Positions 21,866 to 31,470 of a stretch of DNA of 33,035 nt are shown piece by piece. The position numbers were made by a program, and so were the translations under genes. The notes beneath the pieces were generated by a model. That model was not told the origin of the DNA, made no database searches, and saw nothing but the letters and a program-made list of their open reading frames with translations. The DNA lies in assembly GCA_964438735.1 (NCBI GenBank), contig CAYTLW010000087.1, positions 1 through 33,035 on the forward strand, given 5' to 3'. The number at the start of each line of letters is the position of its first letter. The stretch's first letter is position 1. Source of the DNA: CAYTLW01 sp964438735 (lineage in GTDB: Bacteria > Myxococcota_A > UBA9042).

Positions 21866-24800
21866 ATGAAGGTGGGCCGATTCCGGCTCCACCGCCTGTG
21901 GGCGGTGGCGGCTGTCGTGGTGGTGGTTTCTCTGCTGGCCGGCGGCGCCCTTGTGGGCTGCGGCACCGTCGATGATGCGGGCGACGCCGGCGTCGCTAAT
22001 GATTCCGCGTTGCAGGACGGCGCAATCGACGACGTGACCGCCGATGTAGCCGACGGCCAGGGCGACATGGAGGCGCCGGTTGACACGGCTGGTGAAGACG
22101 TTGCTGGCGTCGCCGACACCGCTGCGGCCGCCGACGTGGCGCCGCGGGTCGACGCAGGCGTGCCCGCCGACGCCGGCGATCCCACGCAAGACGCCGGCCC
22201 TACCTGCCCCGGTGGCTTGACCTGCGACTGCAAAGACAGCCTCGGCTGCGACTCCGGCGCCTGTATCGACGGCAAATGCGTCGACCCCTGCGCGCTCACG
22301 GCGGGGCAGAAGCCCGTCGACGAGATCTGCGACGGCAAAGACAACAACTGCGATGGCAAGACCGACGAACAGGATTGTGGCGACGGCAACCCCTGCACCG
22401 GCGACTACTGCGACCCGGCGGCGAAGGCGTGCAAAAACACGCCGGTCTCAGACGACACCGCCTGCAGCGACGGAGATATGTGCACCAACGGCGACATGTG
22501 CAAGAGCGGCAAATGCGCCCCTGGCGTCGCCGCGATCTGCAATGACGGCAACCCGTGTACCGACGACAGCTGCAAGCAGGACAAAGGCTGCATTCACGCC
22601 CAGAGCACCAAGCCATGCGATGACGGCAACGCTTGTAGCAAGGGCGATGTCTGCGCCGGCGGCCAGTGCGCGCCGGGCCAGGCCCTGAAATGTGACGACG
22701 GCGATGGCTGCACGGACGACGCCTGTAATCCGGCCAGCGGCTGCACGCAAACGGTCAACAGCGCGGCCTGCGACGACGGCGACGCCTGCACGGCCAAGGA
22801 CATGTGCGCGGGCGGTAAGTGCACATCGGGCTCCCAGCTGGCGTGCGATGACGGCAACGTCTGCACCAAGGACGCCTGCGACAAGGCCAAAGGTTGCACG
22901 CAGACTCCGGTCAGCGCCGCCTGCAACGACGGCAACAAGTGCACCGAAAAGGACATGTGCAAGGCCGGCAAGTGCGCCGCTGGACCGACGTTGAAATGCG
23001 ACGACGGCAATGGTTGCACCGACGACAGCTGCGACCCGGCAGGTGGCTGCAAGCAGGTGGCCAACAGCGCGGCCTGCGACGACGGCGACGCCTGTACCGC
23101 CAAGGACGGTTGCAAAGCCAGCAAGTGCGCACCCGGCAGCAAGCTGACATGCGATGACGGCAATGTCTGCACCAAAGACAGCTGCAACAAGGCCAGCGGC
23201 TGTGTGCACACGAAGTTGAGCTCAGCGTGCGACGACGGCAGCAAATGTACCACCAAGGACACCTGCGTCGGCGGCAAATGCGTCGGCACAAAGCAATCCT
23301 GCGACGACGGCAACGTCTGCACCAAGGACAGCTGCGATTCGGCCGCGGGCTGCAAACATGCGCCCGCAACCGGCCCCTGCCCCGACGCCGATCCATGCAC
23401 TTCAGGCGCGGCCTGCAAGGCGGGCAAGTGCGCCGCCGGCAGCAGCAAGTCCTGCGACGACGGCCAGGCGTGCACCGCCGACAAATGCGACCCCAAGACC
23501 GGCTGTGTGCACACGCCGACCAAGGGAAGCTGTGAAGACGGCAACGTCTGCCTGACCTCCGATTGCGCCACCGGCAAGTGCGCGCCCAAGAAGGGCCCCT
23601 GGCGGATCGACACCTGGGTCGGCTGGCATACCGACCACCGCGATGGGCCGCGCAAACAGGCCAAGTTCCACTACCTGAACGGCGTCGCGGTAGACGCCAA
23701 GGGCCAGGTCTGGCTCGGTGATCGCGACAACCACATGGTCCGTCGAATCGACAACAAGGGCATGGTCTGGACAGCCGGCGGCAACGGTCGGCCAGGATTC
23801 CAGGACGGTCCCGCCGCCAACGCACGCTTCCATACCCCCGGTGGACTGGTCGCCGACGCGCAGGGTCGCGTGCTGGTGGCCGACTACAACAACCGCCGGG
23901 TGCGGCGCATCGAGCTGAACGGCATGGTCACCACCCTGGCCGGCTCGGGGCCGCGCGGCTACAAGGATGGACCGGGCAAGACTGCCAAGTTCATGGGTCC
24001 CTACGACGTGGCCATCGGCCCCAAGGGCACCATCTTCGTCGCCGACCAGAATCGCGTCCGCCGCATCGACAGCAAGGGCGTGGTCTCGACCCACAGCGCT
24101 TCCAAGGACATCAGCGACCTGCGCGGCATCGACGTGGACAGCAAGGGCGATGTCTGGGTGGTACTCACCCTCGGCCTGCGGGTCTACAAGATCACGCCCG
24201 ACGGCACGGCCCACTGGGTGTCGGGCTTCGGATTCGGCAAGAACGACGGCATCGGCCACACCAAGGGCAAGACCGCGCGCTACTACTACGCCACCGGCAT
24301 CATGGTCGACAAGAAGGACCAGGTCTGGATCGTCGACGCCAACAACCACCGCCTGCGCCTGATGACCGACACCAAGGCTGGCAAGGTCATCACCGTCGGC
24401 GGCACCACCCGTGGGCACTTGGATGGCCCACTCAAGAGCGCGAAGTTCGACTACCCCCATGCCATGGCCCTGGATCCCAAGAGCGGCGCCATGTACGTGG
24501 TCGAGCGCACCGCCGACCGCGTGCGCCGTATCCTCAACGGCCAGGTGAGCACCTGGGCCGGCCAGCCGCACATCAACCACAAAGACGGCAAAGGCAAGGC
24601 CGCGCGTATCGGCTTCCCGCGTGCCAACGCGCTCGACGCCAAGGGCAATGTCTACGTGGCGGACATGTTCCAGCACACCATTCGCAAGATCGACAAGGAC
24701 GGCAACATGACCACCCTGGCCGGCAAGGCGGGCGTCAAGGGCTCGGTCGTCGGCAAGGGCTCGGCGGCGCGGTTCAACAATCCATATGGCGTCGGCGTGG

Positions 24801-26575
24801 ACGGCAAGGGGATCATCTACGCCTCGGAGCGGCATGGCGCCAAGATCCGCAAGATCACTCCGGACGGCACTGCGACCATCCTGGCCGGCGGCGGCTCCGG
24901 GTTTGCCGATGGCAAGGGCGCGGCAGCCAAGTTCAAGCTGCCGCGCGGCATCGCGGTGGCTGCCAACGGTGTCGTCTTTGTCGCCGACACCAACAACAGC
25001 CGCATCCGCAAGGTGATGCCCGACGGCACCGTGACCACCCTCGCCGGCGGCCAGAACGGCTACCTGGACGGGCAGGGCACCAAAGCGAAATTCAACAGCC
25101 CCTACGACCTCGCACTCGGGCCCAAGGGCAACCTCTGGATCGCCGACACCGGGCCGCGCGCCATCCGTCGGGTCACGCCCGGCGGCGCGGTGACGACCCT
25201 CGCCGGCGGCGTCTACGGCTTCGCTGATGGCATCGGCAAGAAGGCCCAGTTCCTCGGCCCGCTCGGCATCGCCGTGGCCAAGAACGGCACGCTCTACGTC
25301 TCGGATACGAGCACGATCCGCAAGGTCACCGCAGCCGGCGTGGTCACGACCATCCTGGGCACCTTGCAGGCCTTCACCATCGACGGTCCGGCACCCATAG
25401 CCAGATTGCGCCAGCCGACCGGTCTGACGATTCGTCCAGACGGTGCCCTGATCGTATCGGACTCCTACTCTCGCTCCATTCGCATCGTCCAGCGCGCACC
25501 GACCTGGCCGCTGGACTGCGACGATGGCGACGCCTGCACCACCGAGGCCTGTTCACCCAAGTCCGGATGCAGCCACAAGGAGCTGCCGTCGGGCGAGGGC
25601 AGCTGCTACAGCGGCCCCAAGGGCACGTTGGGCGTCGGTGTCTGCGTCGCTGGCAGTCGTTCTTGTGGCAAGGGCGCCAGTTGTGACGGCCAGGTGGTGC
25701 CCGCCAAGGCCGAGATCTGCGGCAACGGCCTGGACGATGACTGCGACGGCCACGCGGACACCGGCTGCCTGGTCCTGACCAGCATCTCCTGCAAACACCG
25801 CTACACCTGTGGCTTGACTCCTGCCGGCGCGCCGGTCTGCTGGGGATTTGCCTCCTCGGAGCCACCGACGCTGCCCAAGGGGCCCTTCAAACAGCTCGCC
25901 ACCGGGCGAGACCACGCCTGCGCGGTGACCAGCGGCGGCAAGGTCACCTGTTGGGGCAGCAACGGCGGCGGCCAGCTCAAGGTGTCGGCGGGCAGCTACA
26001 ACCAGGTCGCGGCCGGCCGAAGTCACTCCTGCGGCGTGCGCAAAGACGGCACGCTCGCCTGCTGGGGCAGCGACAAGTTCAAGCAGTCGACGCCGCCCTC
26101 CGGCAAATTCAAGCGGGTCTACGCCGGCTGGGATGGCAGCTGCGGACTGCGCACCGACGACTCGCTGGTCTGCTGGGGCGCCAAATTCTACAGCGGCGCC
26201 AAGCCGCCCGCTGGCAAGTACGTCTCGGCCTCGTTGCACGAGCACCACGGCTGCGCCATCCGCACCGACGGTGGCGTGCGCTGTTGGGGGTATGCCAACG
26301 CTGTGCTGGGCACGCCGAAGACCGGCACCTTCAAGGCTGTGGGACCCGGCGAGGAGCACACCTGTGGCGTGACCAGCGCCGGCAAGCTCTCCTGTTGGGG
26401 CAAGCTGAACAACAACATCAAGGCGGTCTTCGAGCCGCCCAAAGGCACGTACAAGGCCGTCGCTGCTGGCTGGCGACACAGTTGTGCGCTGCGTACCGAC
26501 GGTCGCGTCCGCTGTTGGGGCGTCAAGGAGACCTGGGGGGCCATGCAGCCGCCTGGCGGGCTCAAGCCGATGTAG
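21866..26575 (+). CDS. Giant surface lipoprotein: Cys-rich stalk, NHL propellers, RCC1-like propeller (1569 aa)
   Basis: The signal peptide ends in lipobox L-V-G-C (Cys32), and an Asp/Ala-rich linker runs to about 113. A MopE-type motif C-D-G-K-D-N-N-C-D-G lies near 155. Sixteen small disulfide modules (172-575) alternate between a K-D-x-C-x-x-G-K-C form and a C-T-x-D-x-C-D...G-C form, resembling the CTDC repeats of slime-mould proteins. Twelve NHL repeats (about 578-1212; e.g. V-F-V-A-D-T-N-N-S-R-I-R-K) could make two six-bladed propellers. Another Cys-rich piece with a second MopE-like motif (about 1283) leads to seven RCC1-like units (1303-1569), each with H-x-C...C-W-G. No catalytic site is evident; it is probably an adhesive or recognition protein. 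ATG 21866 is preferred over 21860 because the purine run GGGGGGA is then correctly spaced. Confidence 0.88.
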   Translation: MKVGRFRLHRLWAVAAVVVVVSLLAGGALVGCGTVDDAGDAGVANDSALQDGAIDDVTADVADGQGDMEAPVDTAGEDVAGVADTAAAADVAPRVDAGVPADAGDPTQDAGPTCPGGLTCDCKDSLGCDSGACIDGKCVDPCALTAGQKPVDEICDGKDNNCDGKTDEQDCGDGNPCTGDYCDPAAKACKNTPVSDDTACSDGDMCTNGDMCKSGKCAPGVAAICNDGNPCTDDSCKQDKGCIHAQSTKPCDDGNACSKGDVCAGGQCAPGQALKCDDGDGCTDDACNPASGCTQTVNSAACDDGDACTAKDMCAGGKCTSGSQLACDDGNVCTKDACDKAKGCTQTPVSAACNDGNKCTEKDMCKAGKCAAGPTLKCDDGNGCTDDSCDPAGGCKQVANSAACDDGDACTAKDGCKASKCAPGSKLTCDDGNVCTKDSCNKASGCVHTKLSSACDDGSKCTTKDTCVGGKCVGTKQSCDDGNVCTKDSCDSAAGCKHAPATGPCPDADPCTSGAACKAGKCAAGSSKSCDDGQACTADKCDPKTGCVHTPTKGSCEDGNVCLTSDCATGKCAPKKGPWRIDTWVGWHTDHRDGPRKQAKFHYLNGVAVDAKGQVWLGDRDNHMVRRIDNKGMVWTAGGNGRPGFQDGPAANARFHTPGGLVADAQGRVLVADYNNRRVRRIELNGMVTTLAGSGPRGYKDGPGKTAKFMGPYDVAIGPKGTIFVADQNRVRRIDSKGVVSTHSASKDISDLRGIDVDSKGDVWVVLTLGLRVYKITPDGTAHWVSGFGFGKNDGIGHTKGKTARYYYATGIMVDKKDQVWIVDANNHRLRLMTDTKAGKVITVGGTTRGHLDGPLKSAKFDYPHAMALDPKSGAMYVVERTADRVRRILNGQVSTWAGQPHINHKDGKGKAARIGFPRANALDAKGNVYVADMFQHTIRKIDKDGNMTTLAGKAGVKGSVVGKGSAARFNNPYGVGVDGKGIIYASERHGAKIRKITPDGTATILAGGGSGFADGKGAAAKFKLPRGIAVAANGVVFVADTNNSRIRKVMPDGTVTTLAGGQNGYLDGQGTKAKFNSPYDLALGPKGNLWIADTGPRAIRRVTPGGAVTTLAGGVYGFADGIGKKAQFLGPLGIAVAKNGTLYVSDTSTIRKVTAAGVVTTILGTLQAFTIDGPAPIARLRQPTGLTIRPDGALIVSDSYSRSIRIVQRAPTWPLDCDDGDACTTEACSPKSGCSHKELPSGEGSCYSGPKGTLGVGVCVAGSRSCGKGASCDGQVVPAKAEICGNGLDDDCDGHADTGCLVLTSISCKHRYTCGLTPAGAPVCWGFASSEPPTLPKGPFKQLATGRDHACAVTSGGKVTCWGSNGGGQLKVSAGSYNQVAAGRSHSCGVRKDGTLACWGSDKFKQSTPPSGKFKRVYAGWDGSCGLRTDDSLVCWGAKFYSGAKPPAGKYVSASLHEHHGCAIRTDGGVRCWGYANAVLGTPKTGTFKAVGPGEEHTCGVTSAGKLSCWGKLNNNIKAVFEPPKGTYKAVAAGWRHSCALRTDGRVRCWGVKETWGAMQPPGGLKPM
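22381..23590 (+). repeat. Alternating A/B disulfide-module coding repeats
   Basis: About 16 modules of roughly 25 codons alternate strictly between two types, giving a dyad period of about 153 bp. The DNA is similar enough between dyads to indicate duplication by dyad units. Confidence 0.85.
23640..25495 (+). repeat. 12 NHL coding repeats
   Basis: Units of about 52 codons share the pattern G-x-A-V-x-x-x-G-x-V-[FY]-V-A-D...R-I-R-K-[IV]...T-T-L-A-G. Units 8-10 are closest to each other; units 3 and 11 are shorter. Confidence 0.85.
25790..26570 (+). repeat. Seven RCC1-like coding repeats
   Basis: Seven units of about 37 codons, each with a Cys before a short strand and a closing C-W-G, the right number for one seven-bladed propeller with a possible disulfide per blade. 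Confidence 0.85.
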
Positions 26576-26627
26576 GGCCCGCCCCCATCGACATCGTTGA
26601 CATCGGTGCGAACGCAGGGCGCGTGAG

Positions 26628-29076
26628 CTAAGGACCTGGCCCCTCTCCCAACACCACGACGCCCGGGTGCGGCGGCAGGGCGAGCCCCACGCCTGTGGCG
26701 ACATTGGTGCCGTTGCCGTGCAGCAAGGACTGCTCGACCGTCATCTTCGCCTCGCCACTCGAGACGAGGCCATAGACCCCCCCGGTCACCACCGAAGCGG
26801 TCAGGGTCGCCAGCTGACCGACCGTGATGTGCAATCCGGCGCGCGCGTTGCCGGCGATGAGCACCTGGTCCAGGGCGATGGCATTCGTGGACTCCACCAG
26901 GACGCCGTCGGCCAACTCGAGGATCTCCTTGACCTCCCCCAGGCCGTTGAATTTGCGCGTCTTGCCAGCTCGTGTGCCGGCCACGACCGTGTTGGCGACC
27001 ACGCCGTCGGCGCCGTAGAGGATCGCCCCGAGCGAGCGGTTGGCCAGCAGCCGGCAGGAGGTCATCTGCAGCGGCGATTCGCTCACCGCGAGCAGCGCGC
27101 CGACCCCCGAGTTCAATTGCCCGACGGCCTCGGTCGCCTGAATCTGGACGCCGGCGATCTGTGCCTGTTTGTAGTCGGCGGCGCTCAGCCCCACGTCGAG
27201 GTTCTCTCGTATTATGGCGCCGTTCAGGTCCAGGGCGGCCTTCTCCTGGACGATGACCCCCCGGCCGCCCCAATTTGACTTCACGCCGACCAGAGTGCCG
27301 TCAACCATCAACCCGATGGCACCTACCACCGTGCCGGCGCCAGTGGCCGCCAGACCTACCTTGACCGTTGACGGAGAGGGCGGTGTGGCGATTGGCCGTC
27401 AGACGCGCGCTGTCCAGCTGCAGCCAGGCGCCATCCTCCACGGCCATGCCGATACCCGCGGTGCCGTCGCCGGCGGCCGGCAGGGTGCCGTCGATGACCA
27501 GGCGGGCGATCGCTGCCCGGGTCGACTTGCCGTCGATCAGCATCGCGGTTTGCACGTTGCCGCTCAGGCGCGCCTCGTCCATGGAGAGGTGGGCGCCGCT
27601 GTACAGGCCCACCGCCCACCCGGTCAGGCCGCTGGCCGAGAGCGGCAAGGTGCCGTCGATCAACAGTCGGGACGCAGACAGCTTCGTCCCCGCGCCCATG
27701 CCTCTCAGGGCCACGTTGCCGTTGCGGGCCAGGCGCACTTCGACGAGGTCCACCTGTGCCCCTGCGACGGCGTCGACCGCCCTGCCGTGGCCCAGGTTCA
27801 ATGGATTGGCCATGGTGCCATCTGTTCCAGAATGCTGGCTGCAATCGCCACGGACGCCCCCTTGCCCTCCACCGTAAACGCGGAGGAGCGAACGCCCTTG
27901 ACCCACAGGCGTTCGAAAGAAGCGAGCGCCGGTGGTCTGATGTCGATGCCCAGTCCGTCGCCGGATACGCGCATCCCCTGGACGGTCACCTGGCCACCGT
28001 CGCCCAGGGCGCCTGCCCAGAGCACCGGCAGCCCCGGCTTGCCGAGCAACGTCACCTTCGCGGCGCATCGCCCGCGCAGGGTCACCGGTCTGGTGAGGAC
28101 CAGGGACTCGTTGTAGACGCCGGCGGCCACGGCCACGCTGCCCCCCGTCGGCGCCTTGGCCAACGCGCTGGCGATGGTTTTCAACGGGTCCGCGCGTGTA
28201 CCGGAGCCCCCATCCTTGGCGGTCGAGCCATTGACGAAGAGCACGGCGCCATCCTTGAGATTGGTATCGCCGTATTCGTCGTCGCCACAATCCGCCGGAT
28301 CGGGTGTGCAAGCGGGCAGCTTTCCGGCCGACGCAGAGTTTGTCGGGTGCACTACGAAGCCGGGCGGGCACACCTGTGCAGACCAGGGCACGCCGACGTA
28401 GACGCATTGATCGGCCGACGGGAGCGCCCCATCCGGGCCTCGGCGACAGCTTGTCATCTCGCTGGCGGTGCAGAACCGGGCCTTGGCGTTCGGCCCGTCA
28501 CGACAGAAGAAGGTGTCGTGCACGGCCGGCAGTTGGACCAGAGGCGGCACCTCTGCGTGGATCGCCTCAGACAGGGGGCGGGATCGGCGGAAGCGGTGCC
28601 GATTCACCGGGCCAGTCAGGCGGCACTCCGCTGCCGGTGAAGGAGCCCGCGGGAATACAGTCGTTCGCAGACTCACCGCCGGGGAAGCTGCCGGCCTGGC
28701 AGCCCACGCCGTCGGCGAGTTCGGCTGCAGTGCAGGCGCGGCCGAGGATTCGGCAGCCTTCCGCTTCGCGTGCGCAGGCGTCTCCGGCGGCGTCCCGCCA
28801 GCTCCAGCACCACCTCGGCACGCAGCTGCCCGGCGCCTCGAACAGCAACGCGCCACATTCCGGTGGACCCGCGGTCAGGCAGGTGTCGGTTTCGTAGTCA
28901 TAGAAGCGGCCCGCCGGGCAGCAGGAGCCGTCCGCCCGTCTTTGCACCTCCAGGCAGTCTTCCTGCCCTCCACCCGCACCTGGATGCGAGGTCGACTCGG
29001 TGGCGGACTCCTTCGAACATCCGCCGGGCAGCGCCAACAGCAATACGATGCCCGATATCCAGAAGCCCAACCGCAT
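26628..29076 (-). pseudogene. Right-handed beta-helix lipoprotein gene broken by three frameshifts
   Basis: Read piecewise, this is a single roughly 810-residue lipoprotein: a signal with lipobox P-G-G-C (start 29076), a Cys-rich N-terminal region, a DUF1565-type entry (D-G-G-S-G-T-R-A-D-P-L-K-T-I), and a long parallel beta-helix with repeated strands such as L-V-I-D-G-T-L-P. The frame changes near 28574-28578 (an extra G in a G5 run), near 27826-27838 (one base missing) and near 27350-27360 (an extra base in ACGGTC). Correcting each single base reconnects the sequence smoothly. No other stop codons interrupt it, so the damage is recent or artefactual. Beta-helix lipoproteins of this form are usually surface proteins of unknown ligand. 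It lies 57 bases after the MAPEG gene. Confidence 0.75.
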
Positions 29077-29133
29077 GTCGCGCCCGCCTGTCGACGATCG
29101 AGCCAACGGCGCAGAGGCTCCGCCTGACGCCTC

Positions 29134-29550
29134 TCAAGCCGCGGCCAGCAACAATCCGAGCATCCACCCCAGACACGTCAACTGCACCAAAAAGAAACCG
29201 AAGCGCACATTGATCACCAATGATCTTCCGGAGCTGATATGGGCGACACTCTGGCAGACGCGGGCCGCCACATAGACCATCGCCAGCCGGTCCATCAACA
29301 GCCCCTGCACCTGGGCCAGCTCCGCCACGACCACCACGGCGCCGAATACGGGCAGGTTCTCGACGCAGTTCAGGTGTGCCCGGAGCAGACGCCGATAGGC
29401 AGCTCCACCGTGGGGCTGGTCGGCCGGAAAGGCGTTGGGTCTGGCCTTGCCCAGCAGCACCTTGCCCACCCGAATCGGTCCAATCCCGAACACGACCAGG
29501 GCCAGCGTCCAGGTGACGAAGAGCAGCAGGCAGAACAGCGGTGTGGACAT
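29134..29550 (-). CDS. MAPEG-family integral membrane protein (138 aa)
   Basis: A small four-helix membrane protein of the MAPEG (membrane-associated eicosanoid/glutathione) family. The signature R-A-H-L-N-C-V-E-N-L-P-V-F lies near 57-69, at the start of helix 2, and R-V-C-Q-S-V-A-H near 97-104, followed by N-V-R-F-G-F-F. Helices are at about 3-25, 65-85, 88-105 and 115-136. Bacterial members may conjugate glutathione or have lost activity; the substrate is unknown. The start at 29550 is supported by GAGGGGG upstream and by the fold beginning with the first helix. It is divergent from the P-domain protein gene (84-base gap), and the broken beta-helix gene follows on the same strand. Confidence 0.85.
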   Translation of the reverse strand: MSTPLFCLLLFVTWTLALVVFGIGPIRVGKVLLGKARPNAFPADQPHGGAAYRRLLRAHLNCVENLPVFGAVVVVAELAQVQGLLMDRLAMVYVAARVCQSVAHISSGRSLVINVRFGFFLVQLTCLGWMLGLLLAAA

Positions 29551-29634
29551 GTGGGCCCCCTCGGCAAGGTCCAGCCGAGCTTCGGGCAAGCTCCACGCTT
29601 TGCCAAGCTCCCCGGAGCGCGTACCCTGTCGGCG

Positions 29635-31461
29635 ATGAATACCCGACCCCACACCCTCGCCCATCGCTCCCTTGGCCTGCTGGCCGCGCTGGCGCTCCTG
29701 TCCATCAGCCCGCCGGCAGAGGCGGCCGCACCGACCATGAGCGTGCAAGGGCGCCTTCTGGGCGCCGGTGGCGGCGCCGTGGCCGATGGCGCCTACGACA
29801 TCACCTTCCGCCTGTACACACAGCAGGTCGGCGGCCAGGCGTTGTGGACCGAGACGGCCGCCAAACTGCCGGTCAAGGGCGGCGCTTTCATGCACGCACT
29901 CGGTTCGGTCAAGACCCTGTCACCGGCGTTGCTGGGCACGGGCAAGGGCCGCTGGCTGGGCTTGCAGGTCGGCGTCGAACCGGAACTCTCCCGCAACCCG
30001 CTGCACGCGGCACCCTACGCGCTCCGGGCGGAGCTGGCAGATGGTATCGCCTGCACAGGCTGCGTCTCCCTGTCCTCTCTCAAAGCAGACGGCGACCTCG
30101 ATCTGGGGGGCAACGCGGTCAAGGCCAAACTGGTCTCCGCCGGCAGCCTGGTGGCCAACAACATCAGCGCCCAGGCGCTCTCGGGTGACGGCAGCAAACT
30201 CACTGGAATCAAGCTGCCTGCAGGAACTTGTCCGCAAGGTCAGGTTGCTGTCGGAGTGCAGTCCAGTGGCAAATTGAGCTGCAGCGCAGTGGCCGGCGGC
30301 GGTGGCAGCCTGGAGCAGATCTCCGGCGGGCTGCTGACCACCGAATACGCCCAGCCCACGGCCAGCAAGACCGTGCCCAAGCCCATCTCGGACAACAACC
30401 CCATCGGCACGGTCGACGAGATCGACATCGCCGACATCGGCGTGGTCAAGAAGCTGACCGTGTCCATCAAGATCAGCAACTCGGATCTATCCGGCGTACA
30501 GGTGTTGCTCTACGACCCGCTCAACGCCAAACACGTGCTGCACTCTGGCAAGCCCGGCAAGACGCTCACGGCCACCTACCCCAGCCCCGACAAGCCGGTC
30601 AGCGGCAACCTCGGCGCCTGGGTCGGCAAGAACCCCAAGGGCAAGTGGCGCCTGCGGGTCATCGACAGCAAATTTCTCAACAACGGCAACGACGGCGCCA
30701 TCGAGGCGTGGAGTATCGACCTGCTGGCCGGCGTGTCCAAGCAGGTCACCTCCAAGGGCACCTTCCTGGCGGCCGGCGGCTTGATTCACCAGTCCACCTC
30801 CGGTCCACCCATGAAGTGCGACGAGACGAAGATCGGGCAGATGTACCTCGATCAGAAGGACAAGCGGCTGTACTACTGCGACGGCGACTGGCGCAAACTG
30901 CTCATCGAGGCCCTGTGCGGCAACAAGATCATCAATCCCGGCGAGACCTGCGACGACGGCAACACCAAGGATGGCGACGGCTGCACCGCCAAGTGCCAGA
31001 AGAACGTCTGCGGTGACGGCGTGCTGCACACCGGCGTCGAAGCATGCGACGACGGCAATCTCAAGGCGGGGGATGGCTGTTCGGCGAAGTGCCAACTGGA
31101 GTCCAAGACCTTCAAGGGTTACGCCAACTGGAGCCAGAATGTGAACGCGCAGTCAGATGCCGTGCAGGACGCCGCCATGGACCAGGCCTGCAAGAACAAA
31201 TACGGCGGCAATACCGTGGCTGCGACCATGGACGAGATCCTCAACAAGAAGACGAAGATCAAGACCCTGCCGGCGACCAACGGCTCCGGTCAGCACCTGC
31301 TGGGCAAATGCCCCCAATGTGCCGGCAATAACAACGGCAGCGCCAAGAGCGGCCATTGCCGCAAGTGCGTCGACCCCAACAAGGCCTGGCCGACGAATCT
31401 CAACTCGGGTTGGAATCCCAACTGCTGCAACTCGACCCGCTCGGCCATCTGTTTGCAGTAG
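29635..31461 (+). CDS. Secreted protein with P-domain and Cys-rich DUF4215 repeats (608 aa)
   Basis: A Sec signal peptide (about 1-30, ending A-E-A) is followed by an N-terminal beta-sandwich like those of tail-fibre-type secreted proteins (Q-G-R-L...Y-D-I-T-F-R-L-Y, P-Y-A-L-R-A). A proprotein-convertase P-domain (about 271-363) has the typical G-V-Q-V-L-L-Y-D-P, G-K-W-R-L-R-V-I-D and I-E-A-W-S-I-D-L. Two myxobacterial Cys-rich repeats of DUF4215 type (about 426-489) follow: G-E-T-C-D-D-G-N-T-K-D-G-D-G-C and a close copy. The last 120 residues are a separate Cys-rich domain I do not recognise. The subtilase that normally precedes a P-domain is absent, so the protein is probably a binding or structural surface component. 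The ribosome site is weak. Confidence 0.82.
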   Translation: MNTRPHTLAHRSLGLLAALALLSISPPAEAAAPTMSVQGRLLGAGGGAVADGAYDITFRLYTQQVGGQALWTETAAKLPVKGGAFMHALGSVKTLSPALLGTGKGRWLGLQVGVEPELSRNPLHAAPYALRAELADGIACTGCVSLSSLKADGDLDLGGNAVKAKLVSAGSLVANNISAQALSGDGSKLTGIKLPAGTCPQGQVAVGVQSSGKLSCSAVAGGGGSLEQISGGLLTTEYAQPTASKTVPKPISDNNPIGTVDEIDIADIGVVKKLTVSIKISNSDLSGVQVLLYDPLNAKHVLHSGKPGKTLTATYPSPDKPVSGNLGAWVGKNPKGKWRLRVIDSKFLNNGNDGAIEAWSIDLLAGVSKQVTSKGTFLAAGGLIHQSTSGPPMKCDETKIGQMYLDQKDKRLYYCDGDWRKLLIEALCGNKIINPGETCDDGNTKDGDGCTAKCQKNVCGDGVLHTGVEACDDGNLKAGDGCSAKCQLESKTFKGYANWSQNVNAQSDAVQDAAMDQACKNKYGGNTVAATMDEILNKKTKIKTLPATNGSGQHLLGKCPQCAGNNNGSAKSGHCRKCVDPNKAWPTNLNSGWNPNCCNSTRSAICLQ

Positions 31462-31470
31462 GGCCGGCGC

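Noticed and set aside
22594..24835. Large minus-strand open frames opposite the giant lipoprotein
   Set aside because: Same repeat period as the sense gene and low-complexity Ser/Leu/Gln or Ala/Val composition.
27301..28407. Several overlapping minus-strand ORFs as separate genes
   Set aside because: Their sequences join end to end into one beta-helix protein when three single-base shifts are corrected; treated as one broken gene.
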